Of a stretch of 64,000 nucleotides of DNA, positions 25,121-33,998 are shown piece after piece. A program made the position numbers and the translations under genes. Origin of the DNA: Eubacteriales bacterium (lineage in GTDB: Bacteria > Bacillota > Clostridia > Lachnospirales > Lachnospiraceae); NCBI GenBank assembly GCA_030524225.1, contig JAUNGV010000003.1, positions 24,445 to 88,444 of the forward strand. The letters are read 5' to 3'. The stretch's first letter is position 1; each line of letters starts with the position of its first letter. Under the pieces are notes generated by a model. That model saw nothing but the letters and a program-made list of their open reading frames with translations, had not been told where the DNA came from and made no database searches.

Positions 25121-27121
25121 ATGGGGAAGGCATATTGGATCTGGTATCCGGGGGATTTTGAGATTCACCACGGAATGATGCAGAATTTTTCGAGGGAGGA
25201 GAGAGGATTCTCGTGGCCGGCGTACTGGCGGATCGACGACTGCCGCAGGAATGTGCGGTTTCACCGCACTTATGAGCTCACGCAGGGGACTTCGTTTACG
25301 GTGTACGCGCACTGCATGGGCTATTTGCTGGTAAACGGACTGAAACGCCGCTTCGGGGAGAAGATCGAGTGCCCGGCCGGGAAAACAGAGCTGGTGATCT
25401 TTGCGGGCGCGCACTCCGGCGTTCCCGGTATTCTGGTGGAGGGGGAGACGATTTATTCCGATGCGTCCTGGACGGTTTCGGATTTCACCACGCCGCCGGT
25501 TACCGTGGGCTGGAATGAAAGATATACCCGGAAGGAGCAGGATCCGTCGGTCTGGGTGTACGAGACGAAGGAGATCGAGCCGGTCAGCGTCACCCGGAGA
25601 GAGGGCGGCGCGCTCTATGATTTCGGACAGGACTGGACGGCGACGCTGCGGGTGGAGCCGGAGACAGAGGCGGCACTTCCCTTGCTGCTGTGCTACGGCG
25701 AGTCGGAGCAGGAGGCGCTGGATACGGAGAACTGCTACTACAGTCAGGAGCTGCGGACGGCGGATGAGCCGATCCTGCGGCGGGCGTTCCGCTATGTGTA
25801 TCTTCCGGAGATGGAGCCGGGGGCGGTGAAGCTCACGGCTGTTCATGAGTATGTGGATATTCCGGTGCGGGCGTCGTTTTCCAGTGAGGATCCGCAGATC
25901 ACCGCGATCTGGGAGGCGTCGGTGCGGACGTTCCAGCTCTGCAGCGGAATCTTTTTCATCGACGGAATCAAGCGCGACCGGTGGATCTGGTCGGGGGATG
26001 CGTATCAGAGTTACTTCGTGAATCAGTATCTCTTCTTTGACGAGGACATTAACCGGCGCACAATGTGGGCGCTTCGTGGAAATGACCCGATTGGTCAACA
26101 TATCAACACGATTGTGGACTACTCGATGTACTGGGTGATCGGCGTCCTGAACCACTACCGGGCGACGCTGGATCTGGCGTTTGTGCGGGCGATTTACCCG
26201 AAGGTGCGCACGATGATGGCGTTTCTGGAGAGCCAGCTCGACGGGGAAGGCTTCCTGGTTGGAAGGCCGGGGGACTGGATCTTCATTGACTGGGCGGATC
26301 TGGATAAGGACGGCCCGCTGTGTGCGGAGCAGATGCTGCTTGTCATGTGCTATCGGACGATGGCGGTGCTCGGCGAGGTTGCAGCGGAAGCGGGCAGGAC
26401 GGAGCCAGAGGCTGCGCTTTACAACGAGAAAGCGGAGTGCCTGTGGGAGAAGAGTGTCGAGTATTACTGGGATGAGGCGCAGGGAGCCTTCATCGACAGC
26501 TTTACTTCCGGGAAAAAGCACGTCACGCGCCACGCCAATATTTTCGCGGTGCTCTTCGGACTCGCAGATAAAGAAAAGACGCAGACGATTCTGCGGCGCG
26601 TGCTGCTGAATCCGGAGATACCGCAGATCACGACGCCGTACTTCAAGTTCTATGAACTGGAGGCGCTCTGCCTGCTCGGGGAGAGAGGGCGCGTGCTGGA
26701 GAGCATCAAGGCGTACTGGGGCGGTATGCTGGAGGCGGGCGCGACGACGATCTGGGAGGAGTACGACCCGGACGGCGATCCGGAGAAATTTGCCGAGATG
26801 TACGGCGATCCCTACGGCAAGAGTCTGTGCCACGCGTGGGGCGCGAGTCCGATCTACCTGATCGGCCGCTATTTCATGGGAATCCGCGCCACCGCGGACG
26901 GATACGAAACCTTTGAGGTTGCGCCGGATCTGACGCTGCTCGGCTCCTTCGAGGCGGTGTTCCCGGTTAAGGCGGGGACAGTGCGCATCGCATGGGACGG
27001 CGAGACGCTGCGGGTCTGCGCCGACCGGGAGGGCGGCACGCTCCTGCTGCCGGAAGGACTCGCACAGACGGGACATGTTGCGCTGGAAGCGGGGAGAGAG
27101 GTTGAGGTTCGGAGGATGTGA
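25121..27121 (+). CDS. Alpha-L-rhamnosidase, GH78 (short form)
   Basis: A 666-residue cytoplasmic enzyme starting at ATG 25121 after AGGAGGCGTT. It lacks the N-terminal domains of the larger GH78 at 12.7 kb, beginning with a short beta domain (KAYWIWYPGDFEIHH). The (alpha/alpha)6 barrel starts near residue 260, with the catalytic-region motif DGIKRDRWIWSGDAYQS at about 281-297, which replaces DCPQRNERMGWAGD of the other enzyme. GATTIWEEYDPDGDP and CHAWGASPIYLI are typical late-barrel motifs. It is the last gene of transporter module 1 and probably trims imported rhamno-oligosaccharides. The two rhamnosidases in the window are distant paralogues. Confidence 0.88.
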   Translation: MGKAYWIWYPGDFEIHHGMMQNFSREERGFSWPAYWRIDDCRRNVRFHRTYELTQGTSFTVYAHCMGYLLVNGLKRRFGEKIECPAGKTELVIFAGAHSGVPGILVEGETIYSDASWTVSDFTTPPVTVGWNERYTRKEQDPSVWVYETKEIEPVSVTRREGGALYDFGQDWTATLRVEPETEAALPLLLCYGESEQEALDTENCYYSQELRTADEPILRRAFRYVYLPEMEPGAVKLTAVHEYVDIPVRASFSSEDPQITAIWEASVRTFQLCSGIFFIDGIKRDRWIWSGDAYQSYFVNQYLFFDEDINRRTMWALRGNDPIGQHINTIVDYSMYWVIGVLNHYRATLDLAFVRAIYPKVRTMMAFLESQLDGEGFLVGRPGDWIFIDWADLDKDGPLCAEQMLLVMCYRTMAVLGEVAAEAGRTEPEAALYNEKAECLWEKSVEYYWDEAQGAFIDSFTSGKKHVTRHANIFAVLFGLADKEKTQTILRRVLLNPEIPQITTPYFKFYELEALCLLGERGRVLESIKAYWGGMLEAGATTIWEEYDPDGDPEKFAEMYGDPYGKSLCHAWGASPIYLIGRYFMGIRATADGYETFEVAPDLTLLGSFEAVFPVKAGTVRIAWDGETLRVCADREGGTLLLPEGLAQTGHVALEAGREVEVRRM

Positions 27122-27133
27122 GAAACCTGTTTT

Positions 27134-27210
27134 CCGGTTTTCCAATCCTGTTTTGGTGGATTTCACCCGCTTTTCCAACGTAAATTTGCGAAAATGAACC
27201 GGTTTTCCAA
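27134..27210 (+). promoter_or_regulatory. Three spaced direct repeats CCGSTTTTCCAA
   Basis: CCGGTTTTCCAA (27134), CCGCTTTTCCAA (27167) and CCGGTTTTCCAA (27199) recur every 32-33 bases, about three helical turns. A TATAAT box follows at 27234-27239, upstream of the 74-residue protein. The arrangement resembles an array of protein binding sites on one face of the DNA. Confidence 0.55.
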
Positions 27211-27336
27211 GAAGAGATAGAGAGGGCAATATGATATAATAGAATCATATTAGTCTCTGTGAGTTGCTGAAAGAGAAAATAAAATACTGTTTTTTCAGAC
27301 AATGTTGCAGTTGGCGCTGTGGAGTAGGAGGTATCT

Positions 27337-27561
27337 ATGGAACAGAAGAGCTATGATATTTCTGATGAAGCAGTGATCAGAAGGGCACAGGCTGCGGTCA
27401 GGATTGAGTTGGAAAAGAAAAAAGCAATGGATCTTCCGGTAGTCGTATATGATCGAAAAACGCAGAAGATCTACGAAGAAAGCAGTGATGGAACCAGAAA
27501 GGAAATAGGCCAGAGGCTGAGAAAGGGGCGCTATAGTGAATGGCATGCCGAGAAAGCCTGA
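27337..27561 (+). CDS. Conserved small hypothetical protein
   Basis: A 74-residue charged protein starting at ATG 27337 after GTAGGAGGTATCT, an excellent ribosome binding site. The first half is helical and lysine/glutamate rich (RRAQAAVRIELEKKKAMDLP). The second half contains a short beta hairpin of the form VVVYDRKTQKIYEESSDGT, then a basic tail. The layout resembles small antitoxin-like or accessory proteins, but I do not recognise a named family. It has its own TATAAT promoter, follows an array of spaced repeats and ends before a strong bidirectional terminator, so it is a stand-alone transcription unit between the two sugar modules. Confidence 0.6.
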   Translation: MEQKSYDISDEAVIRRAQAAVRIELEKKKAMDLPVVVYDRKTQKIYEESSDGTRKEIGQRLRKGRYSEWHAEKA

Positions 27562-27606
27562 GATTGTGACAGAAGCCGGAGAAATGATACAAAAGAGTCT
27601 GAACTG

Positions 27607-27653
27607 AACGAAAAGCTGTAGAGTGTGAAGCGGTCACTTTACAGCTTTTCGTT
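27607..27653 (+). terminator. Strong bidirectional terminator
   Basis: AACGAAAAGCTGTAGAGTG (27607-27625) pairs with CACTTTACAGCTTTTCGTT (27635-27653), one mismatch or wobble, around a nine-base loop. A-rich and T-rich flanks allow function on both strands. It separates the 74-residue gene from module 2. Confidence 0.85.
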
Positions 27654-27702
27654 GCTGTATTATGAAAAAGGATTGGATCATAAAGAAAAGGATATGAGAA
27701 GT

Positions 27703-28512
27703 ATGAACGGAGACGGAGCCAAGAGATACAGATTGCTGGTGGTGGACGATGAGGAATATGCTGTGGAAGGGGTCATGCGCGCGATCAATTGGGAAGCGGT
27801 TGGGATCGACGACGTGAGAGGCGCGGGAAGCGTCCGGGAAGCCCAGCAGGCGATGCGGGATAGACCGGCGGATGTGGTTATCTGTGATATTGAGATGGCG
27901 CAGGAAAACGGACTGGATTTTCTGCGCTGGCTTCGGGAGAACCAATATTCCGCCAGACTGATCTTTCTGACGGCATACGCACGCTTTGAATATGCGCAGG
28001 AGGCCATTGGGCTCGGAGCGGCGGAGTTTCTGGTCAAACCGATCGATCATGCGCTGCTTCGGGAAACGGTCGGCAAGGTGCTGGAACAGTATGAGACGGA
28101 GCGTATGATTGTCAGAAACGCGCGGGAGTATGAAAAGATTCAGGAGGAGAACTTACTGCAGGAGGGAACAGAGGAGTCCGATCTCGGTATGGTGGATAAG
28201 ATCAGACGTTATATTGCAGCGAATCTGATGCAGGAACTTAGCCGGGAGACGATTGCTCAGGCGGTATTTCTCAATCCATCCTATCTGTCGAGGATGTTTC
28301 ACAAGGAGACAGGGGAGAAGCTGTCGGATTATATTACGCGGATGAGGATCGAAGAGGCCAAGAGGATGCTGGAAACTTCTGATAAAAAGATAACGGCGAT
28401 CGCACATGCTCTGGGATACAGCAATGATTCTTATTTTATCCGGGCGTTTCGGAATCTTGTGCAGATGACACCGTATGAGTATCGGAAGGCATATCGCGAG
28501 GGAAGGCTGTAA
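27703..28512 (+). CDS. Response regulator with AraC output domain (module 2)
   Basis: A 269-residue regulator, shorter than the YesN protein of module 1 because it lacks the middle region. ATG 27703 is preferred, ten bases after AAAGGA; ATG 27694 is an alternative. The receiver domain has the acidic pair in LLVVDDEEY, phosphoacceptor Asp in VVICDIEMAQENG near residue 62, and Lys in FLVKPIDH. The C-terminus is an AraC double helix-turn-helix (ETIAQAVFLNPSYLSRMFHK, then ITAIAHALGYSNDSYFIRAF). It precedes its kinase by 103 bases, the reverse gene order of module 1. It should control the binding protein operon at 30.4 kb. Confidence 0.92.
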   Translation: MNGDGAKRYRLLVVDDEEYAVEGVMRAINWEAVGIDDVRGAGSVREAQQAMRDRPADVVICDIEMAQENGLDFLRWLRENQYSARLIFLTAYARFEYAQEAIGLGAAEFLVKPIDHALLRETVGKVLEQYETERMIVRNAREYEKIQEENLLQEGTEESDLGMVDKIRRYIAANLMQELSRETIAQAVFLNPSYLSRMFHKETGEKLSDYITRMRIEEAKRMLETSDKKITAIAHALGYSNDSYFIRAFRNLVQMTPYEYRKAYREGRL

Positions 28513-28615
28513 GCAGCGTGTCGTAGTGTGCGCCCATGTGTGCTGGGCGTGATGGAGTGACAATGTAGATTGGATTGCACGGCGGGAGCAGGAATGGATC
28601 TGTCAGGGAGGGAAT

Positions 28616-30292
28616 ATGAATAAACGGCGCAGAAGCTTTCGTTTTCGAATTGTTCTGGGAATGTTGGGGGTGGCGGCGATCTATCTGATTCTGCTCTCAG
28701 CGCTCTTTTTTCATATGTTTTCTTCGATGGAAAAGGAAATGGTCAACTCATATCGGAATATGCTCTCGATGTATGTCGCACAGCTCAGAGCGCAGTTTGA
28801 TAATGCGAATACATATATGAATAATCTGGCGGCGGATTTTGATATTAATATGCTTTCGATTCAGGAGGAAGATACGGACGAATATCTTCTGACTAAATTC
28901 CGGGTATATCGGAATATCAGAGCGAATTACGTGACGATCGATCTACTGGACTCTCTGTATCTGTATGACGAGAGAAACGGGGAGATTTTCGGAATTCCGG
29001 ATGATAAGGGACATTATGAGGAGGTTCTGGAACAGGCGAGGACGTGGGAGAACAGGTGGTATCTGGATCAGGAGCAAAATGTTTTTTACAGGCCGTGTAA
29101 AATCGGAAACAACGTCTGGGTAATAGGTTTTGTGCCGACGGAGCAGATTCTCTCTCAGATGCGGCAGATTGCCGTGGGCAACGGGCTGGGATGGAGCGTG
29201 ACGTGGCAGGAGAGCGGCGGGCAGGGAGACTCTTATGTTTTGGGAGCGGATGGACAGGAGATGGGATGGGGAGACGCGGTGATTGCGGAGCGATATGAGG
29301 GAATGGGGATGGAATTTTGTCTGGTGATGCACACGGGCGATGTGTGGAAGCAGAATGTCTGGTTTCTGAGTTTCCTTGCGGGGACTGTTCTGCTGGCTGC
29401 CGCTGCGCTGCTCTGGGTGATGCGGGAGACCCGAAGGAGATTTCTGGCTCCGCTGAACCTATTGATGAAAGGGATGCAGGAGTTTGCCGATGGCAGCAGT
29501 GCGGAACCAATTCGCGGAGAAGGAGAGATTGAACCGGAGCTGGAAAAAGCCATTCATATTTTTAATTACATGGTCTACCAGATTGAGAATCACCGTTTTC
29601 TGATCTATGAGCAGAAACTGGAAAAGCAGAAGCTGCTGATCCAGAATATGCAGCAGCAGATCAATCCACACTTTTTCTCGAATACGATGAATCTGATCTA
29701 TAATCTGATCGCAAGCGGCCGGAACGAACTGGCGCAGACCTGTGTGCTGCGTCTCGGTTCCTATTACCGGTATATGACGGGGATCGGACAGGAAAAAACG
29801 ACGCTGGAACAGGAATTCCGCTTTGTGAGCGATTACTTGGAAATTATGAAACTGCGCTTTCCACACAAACTGGACATCGCCGTGGAAAGGGATAGAGCAC
29901 TGGCGGAACTGCTGATTCCGCCGATGCTGATCCAGCCGCTCGCGGAGAATGCGGTGAAGTACGGATTTTCCGACCGAAGCAAGCATTTTGTTCTGCGTGT
30001 GACGGCGTGTGTGCAGGGAGAAGAGGCTGTACTCTGTGTGGAGGACAGCGGAAAGGGCTTCCCGGAGGAATACAGAGGGAGTTTTGATCAGGATCGGGAA
30101 TTGCCGGGGAGACGCAGAGACGGAAAGGAGCATGTCGGTCTCTGGAATGTCGCGCAGAGGGTGACGATGCACTATGGGGAGAGAGGAAGCCTGCGGATTG
30201 ACTGGACAGGAGAGTGCACGAAGGTTTGTATCGTAATCCGGCAGTGGGAGAGAGATGTAATTGGACAAAATGACGAAAAGAGTCTCTTATAA
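28616..30292 (+). CDS. YesM-type sensor histidine kinase (module 2)
   Basis: A 558-residue membrane kinase starting at ATG 28616 after GGGAGGGAAT. Helix 1 lies at residues about 11-33 (VLGMLGVAAIYLILLSALFF) and helix 2 at about 247-269, enclosing an external sensor of about 210 residues. A HAMP-like linker leads to the His_kinase domain with the canonical QQQINPHFFSNTMNLIY (phosphoacceptor His near 351) and an ATPase domain with N-box LAENAVKYGF near 442 and the glycine box DSGKGFPEE. Paired with the preceding response regulator it should sense an extracellular sugar and induce the adjacent transporter and GH43/GH1 genes. Confidence 0.92.
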   Translation: MNKRRRSFRFRIVLGMLGVAAIYLILLSALFFHMFSSMEKEMVNSYRNMLSMYVAQLRAQFDNANTYMNNLAADFDINMLSIQEEDTDEYLLTKFRVYRNIRANYVTIDLLDSLYLYDERNGEIFGIPDDKGHYEEVLEQARTWENRWYLDQEQNVFYRPCKIGNNVWVIGFVPTEQILSQMRQIAVGNGLGWSVTWQESGGQGDSYVLGADGQEMGWGDAVIAERYEGMGMEFCLVMHTGDVWKQNVWFLSFLAGTVLLAAAALLWVMRETRRRFLAPLNLLMKGMQEFADGSSAEPIRGEGEIEPELEKAIHIFNYMVYQIENHRFLIYEQKLEKQKLLIQNMQQQINPHFFSNTMNLIYNLIASGRNELAQTCVLRLGSYYRYMTGIGQEKTTLEQEFRFVSDYLEIMKLRFPHKLDIAVERDRALAELLIPPMLIQPLAENAVKYGFSDRSKHFVLRVTACVQGEEAVLCVEDSGKGFPEEYRGSFDQDRELPGRRRDGKEHVGLWNVAQRVTMHYGERGSLRIDWTGECTKVCIVIRQWERDVIGQNDEKSLL

Positions 30293-30361
30293 AACTAAAA
30301 AAGAATAGGAAACAACAATATTCACAAGAAAATAAATGGTAATGTAACAATAGTGCTGTAA

Positions 30362-30382
30362 AATATAACAATTAGTTGTATT
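30362..30382 (+). promoter_or_regulatory. Inverted repeat upstream of module 2 binding-protein gene
   Basis: AATATAAC and GTTGTATT are near-perfect inverted arms with a five-base spacer, followed by TTTT. It lies 70 bases after the kinase stop and 69 before the next start, so it could be a terminator-like hairpin or an operator. Confidence 0.35.
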
Positions 30383-30450
30383 TTTTGCCGCGATTATTCA
30401 TTACACTTTAGAAAAGCTGTTGCAGAACAATTTGTTAAGGAGGGGACGTA

Positions 30451-32022
30451 ATGAAAAGTGTAATGAAACGGGTAAGTCTGCTGTTGTCCGCAGTGATGCT
30501 CTCGGCCACGGTGATGACGGGGTGCTCTTCTTCAGGAGAAGTATCTTCGGAAACGGCGCAGTCGTCATCGACAGATGCCTTGGAGACCGCATCATCGGAT
30601 GAGATTCCCACACTCACATGGTATATGCCGGGGAATCCCACGGCGATGACGAGCGAGGGGTATGAGGCGGTCAGTGAGGAACTGAACCGTTATCTGGAGG
30701 AGAAGATCGGCTGTCATCTGGAACTGAAAATATTTGCATTTTCCGAGTATGCGCAGAAGTGCTCGACGGTGATCAGCTCGGGAGAGCCGTTTGATCTGAT
30801 GTTCACCTGCGATTGGCTCAATAATTTTGCGACGAACGCGGGAAGCAATGCGTATCTTCCACTTAACGATCTGCTGGAGGCGAACGCGCCGGAGGCGATG
30901 GCGGACATTCCGGAATATATGTGGCAGGCGACGACGATTGACGGCAATATCTATGCGATGCCGGCGCTGCAGACGTACGCCAAGAACGACGGTCTCTTCC
31001 TGCGGGCGGACATCGCGGAGCAGCTGGGCGTCGAGGGAAGCTCCTACGAGAACGGCGCGGATACCTATACGCTGGAGGATGTGGGAAATATGTACGCAGA
31101 ACTGGTGCAGGAATATCCGGGTGTGATTCCGGATGATTGCGGGGGAATTCTCTGGACATATCTGGATGAGTACTATGGCTTTAATTTCCTGGGCGGTTTC
31201 GATGTGCCCGGTGTGGTGCGCTTTTCGGATGAGGGGACAGTCATCGACCAGTTCCAGTCGGAGGAGTTCATGGAATACTGCAAGACAGTCTATGATTGGG
31301 TGCAGAAGGGATATATGCAGCCGGACTACGCGACGTATGTCACAATGACGGATCAGATTACGATCGACAGAAAGTCACCGGATCACATGACATACCGGCA
31401 GGGCTTTACGGCGCCGAACGTCGCGAGCATGGCGGTGAGTGACTGTGGATGGGAAGAGGAGCCGGTTCCGGTGATTCTGAGTGAGAAATACGCGGTGACC
31501 TCCGGTGTGACGCAGTCCCTGACGGCGGTGGGTATTAATTCAAAATATCCGGAGAAGGCGGTGCAGCTCTATAATCTGGCGTACTCCGATCCGTATTTTG
31601 TCAATACGATGATTTATGGTATTGAAGGCGTGAATTACACGAAGATTTCTGACACGGAGGTGGATGTAATTCAGGATTCTAATTATGTCAGACCTCTTGA
31701 GCCGTATGCGATTGCAAATCAGTTTATTACGTGGGTACAGGCGGGAGCATATCCAGCGGATATGTGGGAACAGATCCAGGCGTTCTGCGAGGATGCGACG
31801 CCGTCCGAGCTGTTTGGCTTTATTTTCGATTCCTCCAGCGTCAAGAGTGAGGTGGCGAACTGCTCAGCCATCTACGAGGAATACAAATATCCGCTGCTGT
31901 GCGGCGCGGTAGATCCGGAAACGGCGGTGCCGGAACTGCTCAGCAGAATGGAAGCGGCGGGATCCGCGAAGATCATTGAGGAGATGCAGAGACAGGTAGA
32001 CGAGTTTCTGGCAAATAAATAA
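30451..32022 (+). CDS. Sugar ABC transporter substrate-binding lipoprotein (Lpl type, module 2)
   Basis: A 523-residue binding protein, ATG 30451 placed seven bases after AAGGAGGGG. The signal peptide ends in lipobox MTGC near Cys25, followed by a Ser/Thr-rich linker. The mature part has the family fold (TLTWYMPGNPTAMTSEGYEA, GNIYAMPALQTYAKNDGLFL) and the same tail as the module 1 protein (KIIEEMQRQVDEFLANK). It begins a second transporter set without an ATPase gene. The downstream GH43 and GH1 enzymes suggest an arabinose-, xylose- or beta-glucoside-containing oligosaccharide as ligand. Confidence 0.93.
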   Translation: MKSVMKRVSLLLSAVMLSATVMTGCSSSGEVSSETAQSSSTDALETASSDEIPTLTWYMPGNPTAMTSEGYEAVSEELNRYLEEKIGCHLELKIFAFSEYAQKCSTVISSGEPFDLMFTCDWLNNFATNAGSNAYLPLNDLLEANAPEAMADIPEYMWQATTIDGNIYAMPALQTYAKNDGLFLRADIAEQLGVEGSSYENGADTYTLEDVGNMYAELVQEYPGVIPDDCGGILWTYLDEYYGFNFLGGFDVPGVVRFSDEGTVIDQFQSEEFMEYCKTVYDWVQKGYMQPDYATYVTMTDQITIDRKSPDHMTYRQGFTAPNVASMAVSDCGWEEEPVPVILSEKYAVTSGVTQSLTAVGINSKYPEKAVQLYNLAYSDPYFVNTMIYGIEGVNYTKISDTEVDVIQDSNYVRPLEPYAIANQFITWVQAGAYPADMWEQIQAFCEDATPSELFGFIFDSSSVKSEVANCSAIYEEYKYPLLCGAVDPETAVPELLSRMEAAGSAKIIEEMQRQVDEFLANK

Positions 32023-32037
32023 GAGGTGAGACGACGG

Positions 32038-32073
32038 CGCGCACTGCTCTGGGAAAGGTAAGAGCAGTGCGCG
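32038..32073 (+). other. Intercistronic hairpin after module 2 binding-protein gene
   Basis: CGCGCACTGCTCT (32038-32050) pairs perfectly with AGAGCAGTGCGCG (32061-32073). There is no T-tract. Like the module 1 stem at 21.3 kb it sits between binding-protein and permease genes and probably protects the abundant upstream mRNA. Confidence 0.6.
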
Positions 32074-32117
32074 AGCCGGATCAGGCGGCAGCGCCGCAGT
32101 AAAATGGAGGAAGTTCA

Positions 32118-33035
32118 ATGCAGAAGAAAAAATTTGCCAGAGATATGAAGAAAAAATACCCGCTGTTATTACTGGCGCTTCCGGGAATTATTCTTGTCTT
32201 TTTGTTCAATTATCTTCCGTTGACTGGATTGGTTATCGCGTTTAAGGATGTGGATTATTCCAAGGGAATTTTTCAGAGCGACTGGGTGGGATTTGAGAAT
32301 TTTAAATTCTTCTTTCAGTCTAACGATGCGATCCGGGTGACAAGAAATACCCTGATGATGAACGCGCTCTTTATCATTTTTACGACGCTGATCTCGGTCT
32401 CTGTGGCGATTCTGCTGTATTATGTGGGGCGCAGGATGCTGCGGGTGACACAGACGATTCTGTTCCTGCCGTATCTCATTTCATGGATCGTGGCAAGCTA
32501 TGCGCTGGAGGCATTTATCGACGCGCGGTATGGTGTGATCAATCAGTTTCTGGAAATGCTCGGGATGCCAACGGTGAACTTCTATTATCAGCCGGGTTAC
32601 TGGATTGTGATTATCACGATCTGTTATATCTGGAAATCTGCGGGATATTACTCCATTCTCTATTATACCAGACTGATTGGAATCGATCCCACCCTGTATG
32701 AGGCTGCTGAAATTGACGGAGCCAGTACATGGCAGAAAATCCGCTACATTACGCTGTATATGCTGCGGCCGCTGATCATCATGCTCTGCATCATTCAGGT
32801 GGGCAATATTTTCTATTCTGACTTCGGCATGTACTATTTTCTGACCAGAGACAACGGGATGCTGTATCCGGTGACGGATGTCATCGACACCTACATTTTC
32901 CGTGCATTAAAGACGATCAATGATCCGGGAATGGGAGCGGCGGTCGGACTGTTTCAGTCAGTGATGGGCTTCCTTCTCGTAGTCGGAGCCAACACTCTCG
33001 CCAGAAAAGTGGACGAGGAAGGCGCTATTTTCTAA
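32118..33035 (+). CDS. Sugar ABC transporter permease, LplB type (module 2)
   Basis: A 305-residue permease starting at ATG 32118 after ATGGAGGAAGT. Six helices are predicted, the first YPLLLLALPGIILVFLFNYL. The family signature FKDVDYSKGIF and the EAA loop TLYEAAEIDGASTWQKIRYI are present. It is a paralogue of the module 1 permease at 21.4 kb but clearly diverged. It follows the binding-protein gene by 95 bases and precedes the second permease by about 70. Confidence 0.92.
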   Translation: MQKKKFARDMKKKYPLLLLALPGIILVFLFNYLPLTGLVIAFKDVDYSKGIFQSDWVGFENFKFFFQSNDAIRVTRNTLMMNALFIIFTTLISVSVAILLYYVGRRMLRVTQTILFLPYLISWIVASYALEAFIDARYGVINQFLEMLGMPTVNFYYQPGYWIVIITICYIWKSAGYYSILYYTRLIGIDPTLYEAAEIDGASTWQKIRYITLYMLRPLIIMLCIIQVGNIFYSDFGMYYFLTRDNGMLYPVTDVIDTYIFRALKTINDPGMGAAVGLFQSVMGFLLVVGANTLARKVDEEGAIF

Positions 33036-33107
33036 AAGAGAGACGAAAATGCAGATACAGATTTTCACTCGCAGTATCGTGACGGGCTGCGGAAGGAAGG
33101 TATGAAT

Positions 33108-33983
33108 ATGAAGAAAAAATGGAGTGGGAAATCGGTCGTTTTGTACGCGGTACTGATTTTCCTGTGCATTCTCTGGATCATTCCGGTATTGTTTATCTTT
33201 TCTCTGTCTGTGACGCCGGAGACAAGTCTGGCGGAAGTGGGATACCGGCTGATTCCGAAGGAATTTACACTGGATGCCTATACTTATATTATTAAAAATC
33301 CGGGACAGATTCTGAATTCTTATAAAATTTCGATTATTGTGACGATTATCGGGACAGTGGCCGGTCTGTTCGTGACGACGGGAATTGCGTATGCGATGTC
33401 GCGCAAAGACTTTGCATGCAGCCGCCATATCACGAGATTTATGACATTTGCGCTGTTATTTCACGGCGGATTGATTCCGACCTATATCGTGGTGACACAG
33501 TGGCTGCATCTGGGAAATACCTTATGGGTTCTGATTCTGACCATGCTTGTCTCTCCGTGGAATGTATTTCTGATGCGCAGCTTTCTGGCGGGAATTCCAA
33601 CGGAACTTTTAGAAGCCAGTTTTATTGACGGGGCGGGAGAGACGCAGACGTATTTTCAGATTGTACTGCCGCTTGCCAAGCCGGGACTGGCTACGGTGGG
33701 ACTGTTAATTCTCTTTGGATACTGGAACGACTGGTATCAGGGAATGCTCTATATTGATGACATGAAACTCGTCCCCCTGCAGCTGCTGCTGTACAAGATT
33801 ATTTCGAATATCCAGTTCATTCTGCAGAATTCGTTTTATACGGCAAGTCAGTCGGGAAGCTTTCCGACGATTGCGGCCAGAATGGCGACCTGTGTGATTG
33901 CAATTGCGCCGATGCTGTTTGCATTTCCGTTTTTTCAGAAATATTTATCAAAGGGGCTGACGCTTGGAAGTGTGAAAGGTTAA
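33108..33983 (+). CDS. Sugar ABC transporter permease, LplC type (module 2)
   Basis: A 291-residue UgpE/LplC-family permease. ATG 33108 is preferred because GGAAGG ends seven bases upstream; ATG 33102 would sit too close. Helix 1 is VLYAVLIFLCILWIIPVLFI. The EAA motif is ELLEASFIDGAGETQTYFQI, followed by VLPLAKPG. The C-terminus QKYLSKGLTLGSVKG matches the family. It completes the module 2 importer and lies 15 bases upstream of the GH43 gene. Confidence 0.92.
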   Translation: MKKKWSGKSVVLYAVLIFLCILWIIPVLFIFSLSVTPETSLAEVGYRLIPKEFTLDAYTYIIKNPGQILNSYKISIIVTIIGTVAGLFVTTGIAYAMSRKDFACSRHITRFMTFALLFHGGLIPTYIVVTQWLHLGNTLWVLILTMLVSPWNVFLMRSFLAGIPTELLEASFIDGAGETQTYFQIVLPLAKPGLATVGLLILFGYWNDWYQGMLYIDDMKLVPLQLLLYKIISNIQFILQNSFYTASQSGSFPTIAARMATCVIAIAPMLFAFPFFQKYLSKGLTLGSVKG

Positions 33984-33998
33984 GGGAGGGAGAGAGTC

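Noticed and set aside
24650-27229. Long minus-strand frame opposite GH5 and GH78
   Set aside because: Same reason: it mirrors two good genes, and its product is a low-information Arg/Pro-rich sequence.
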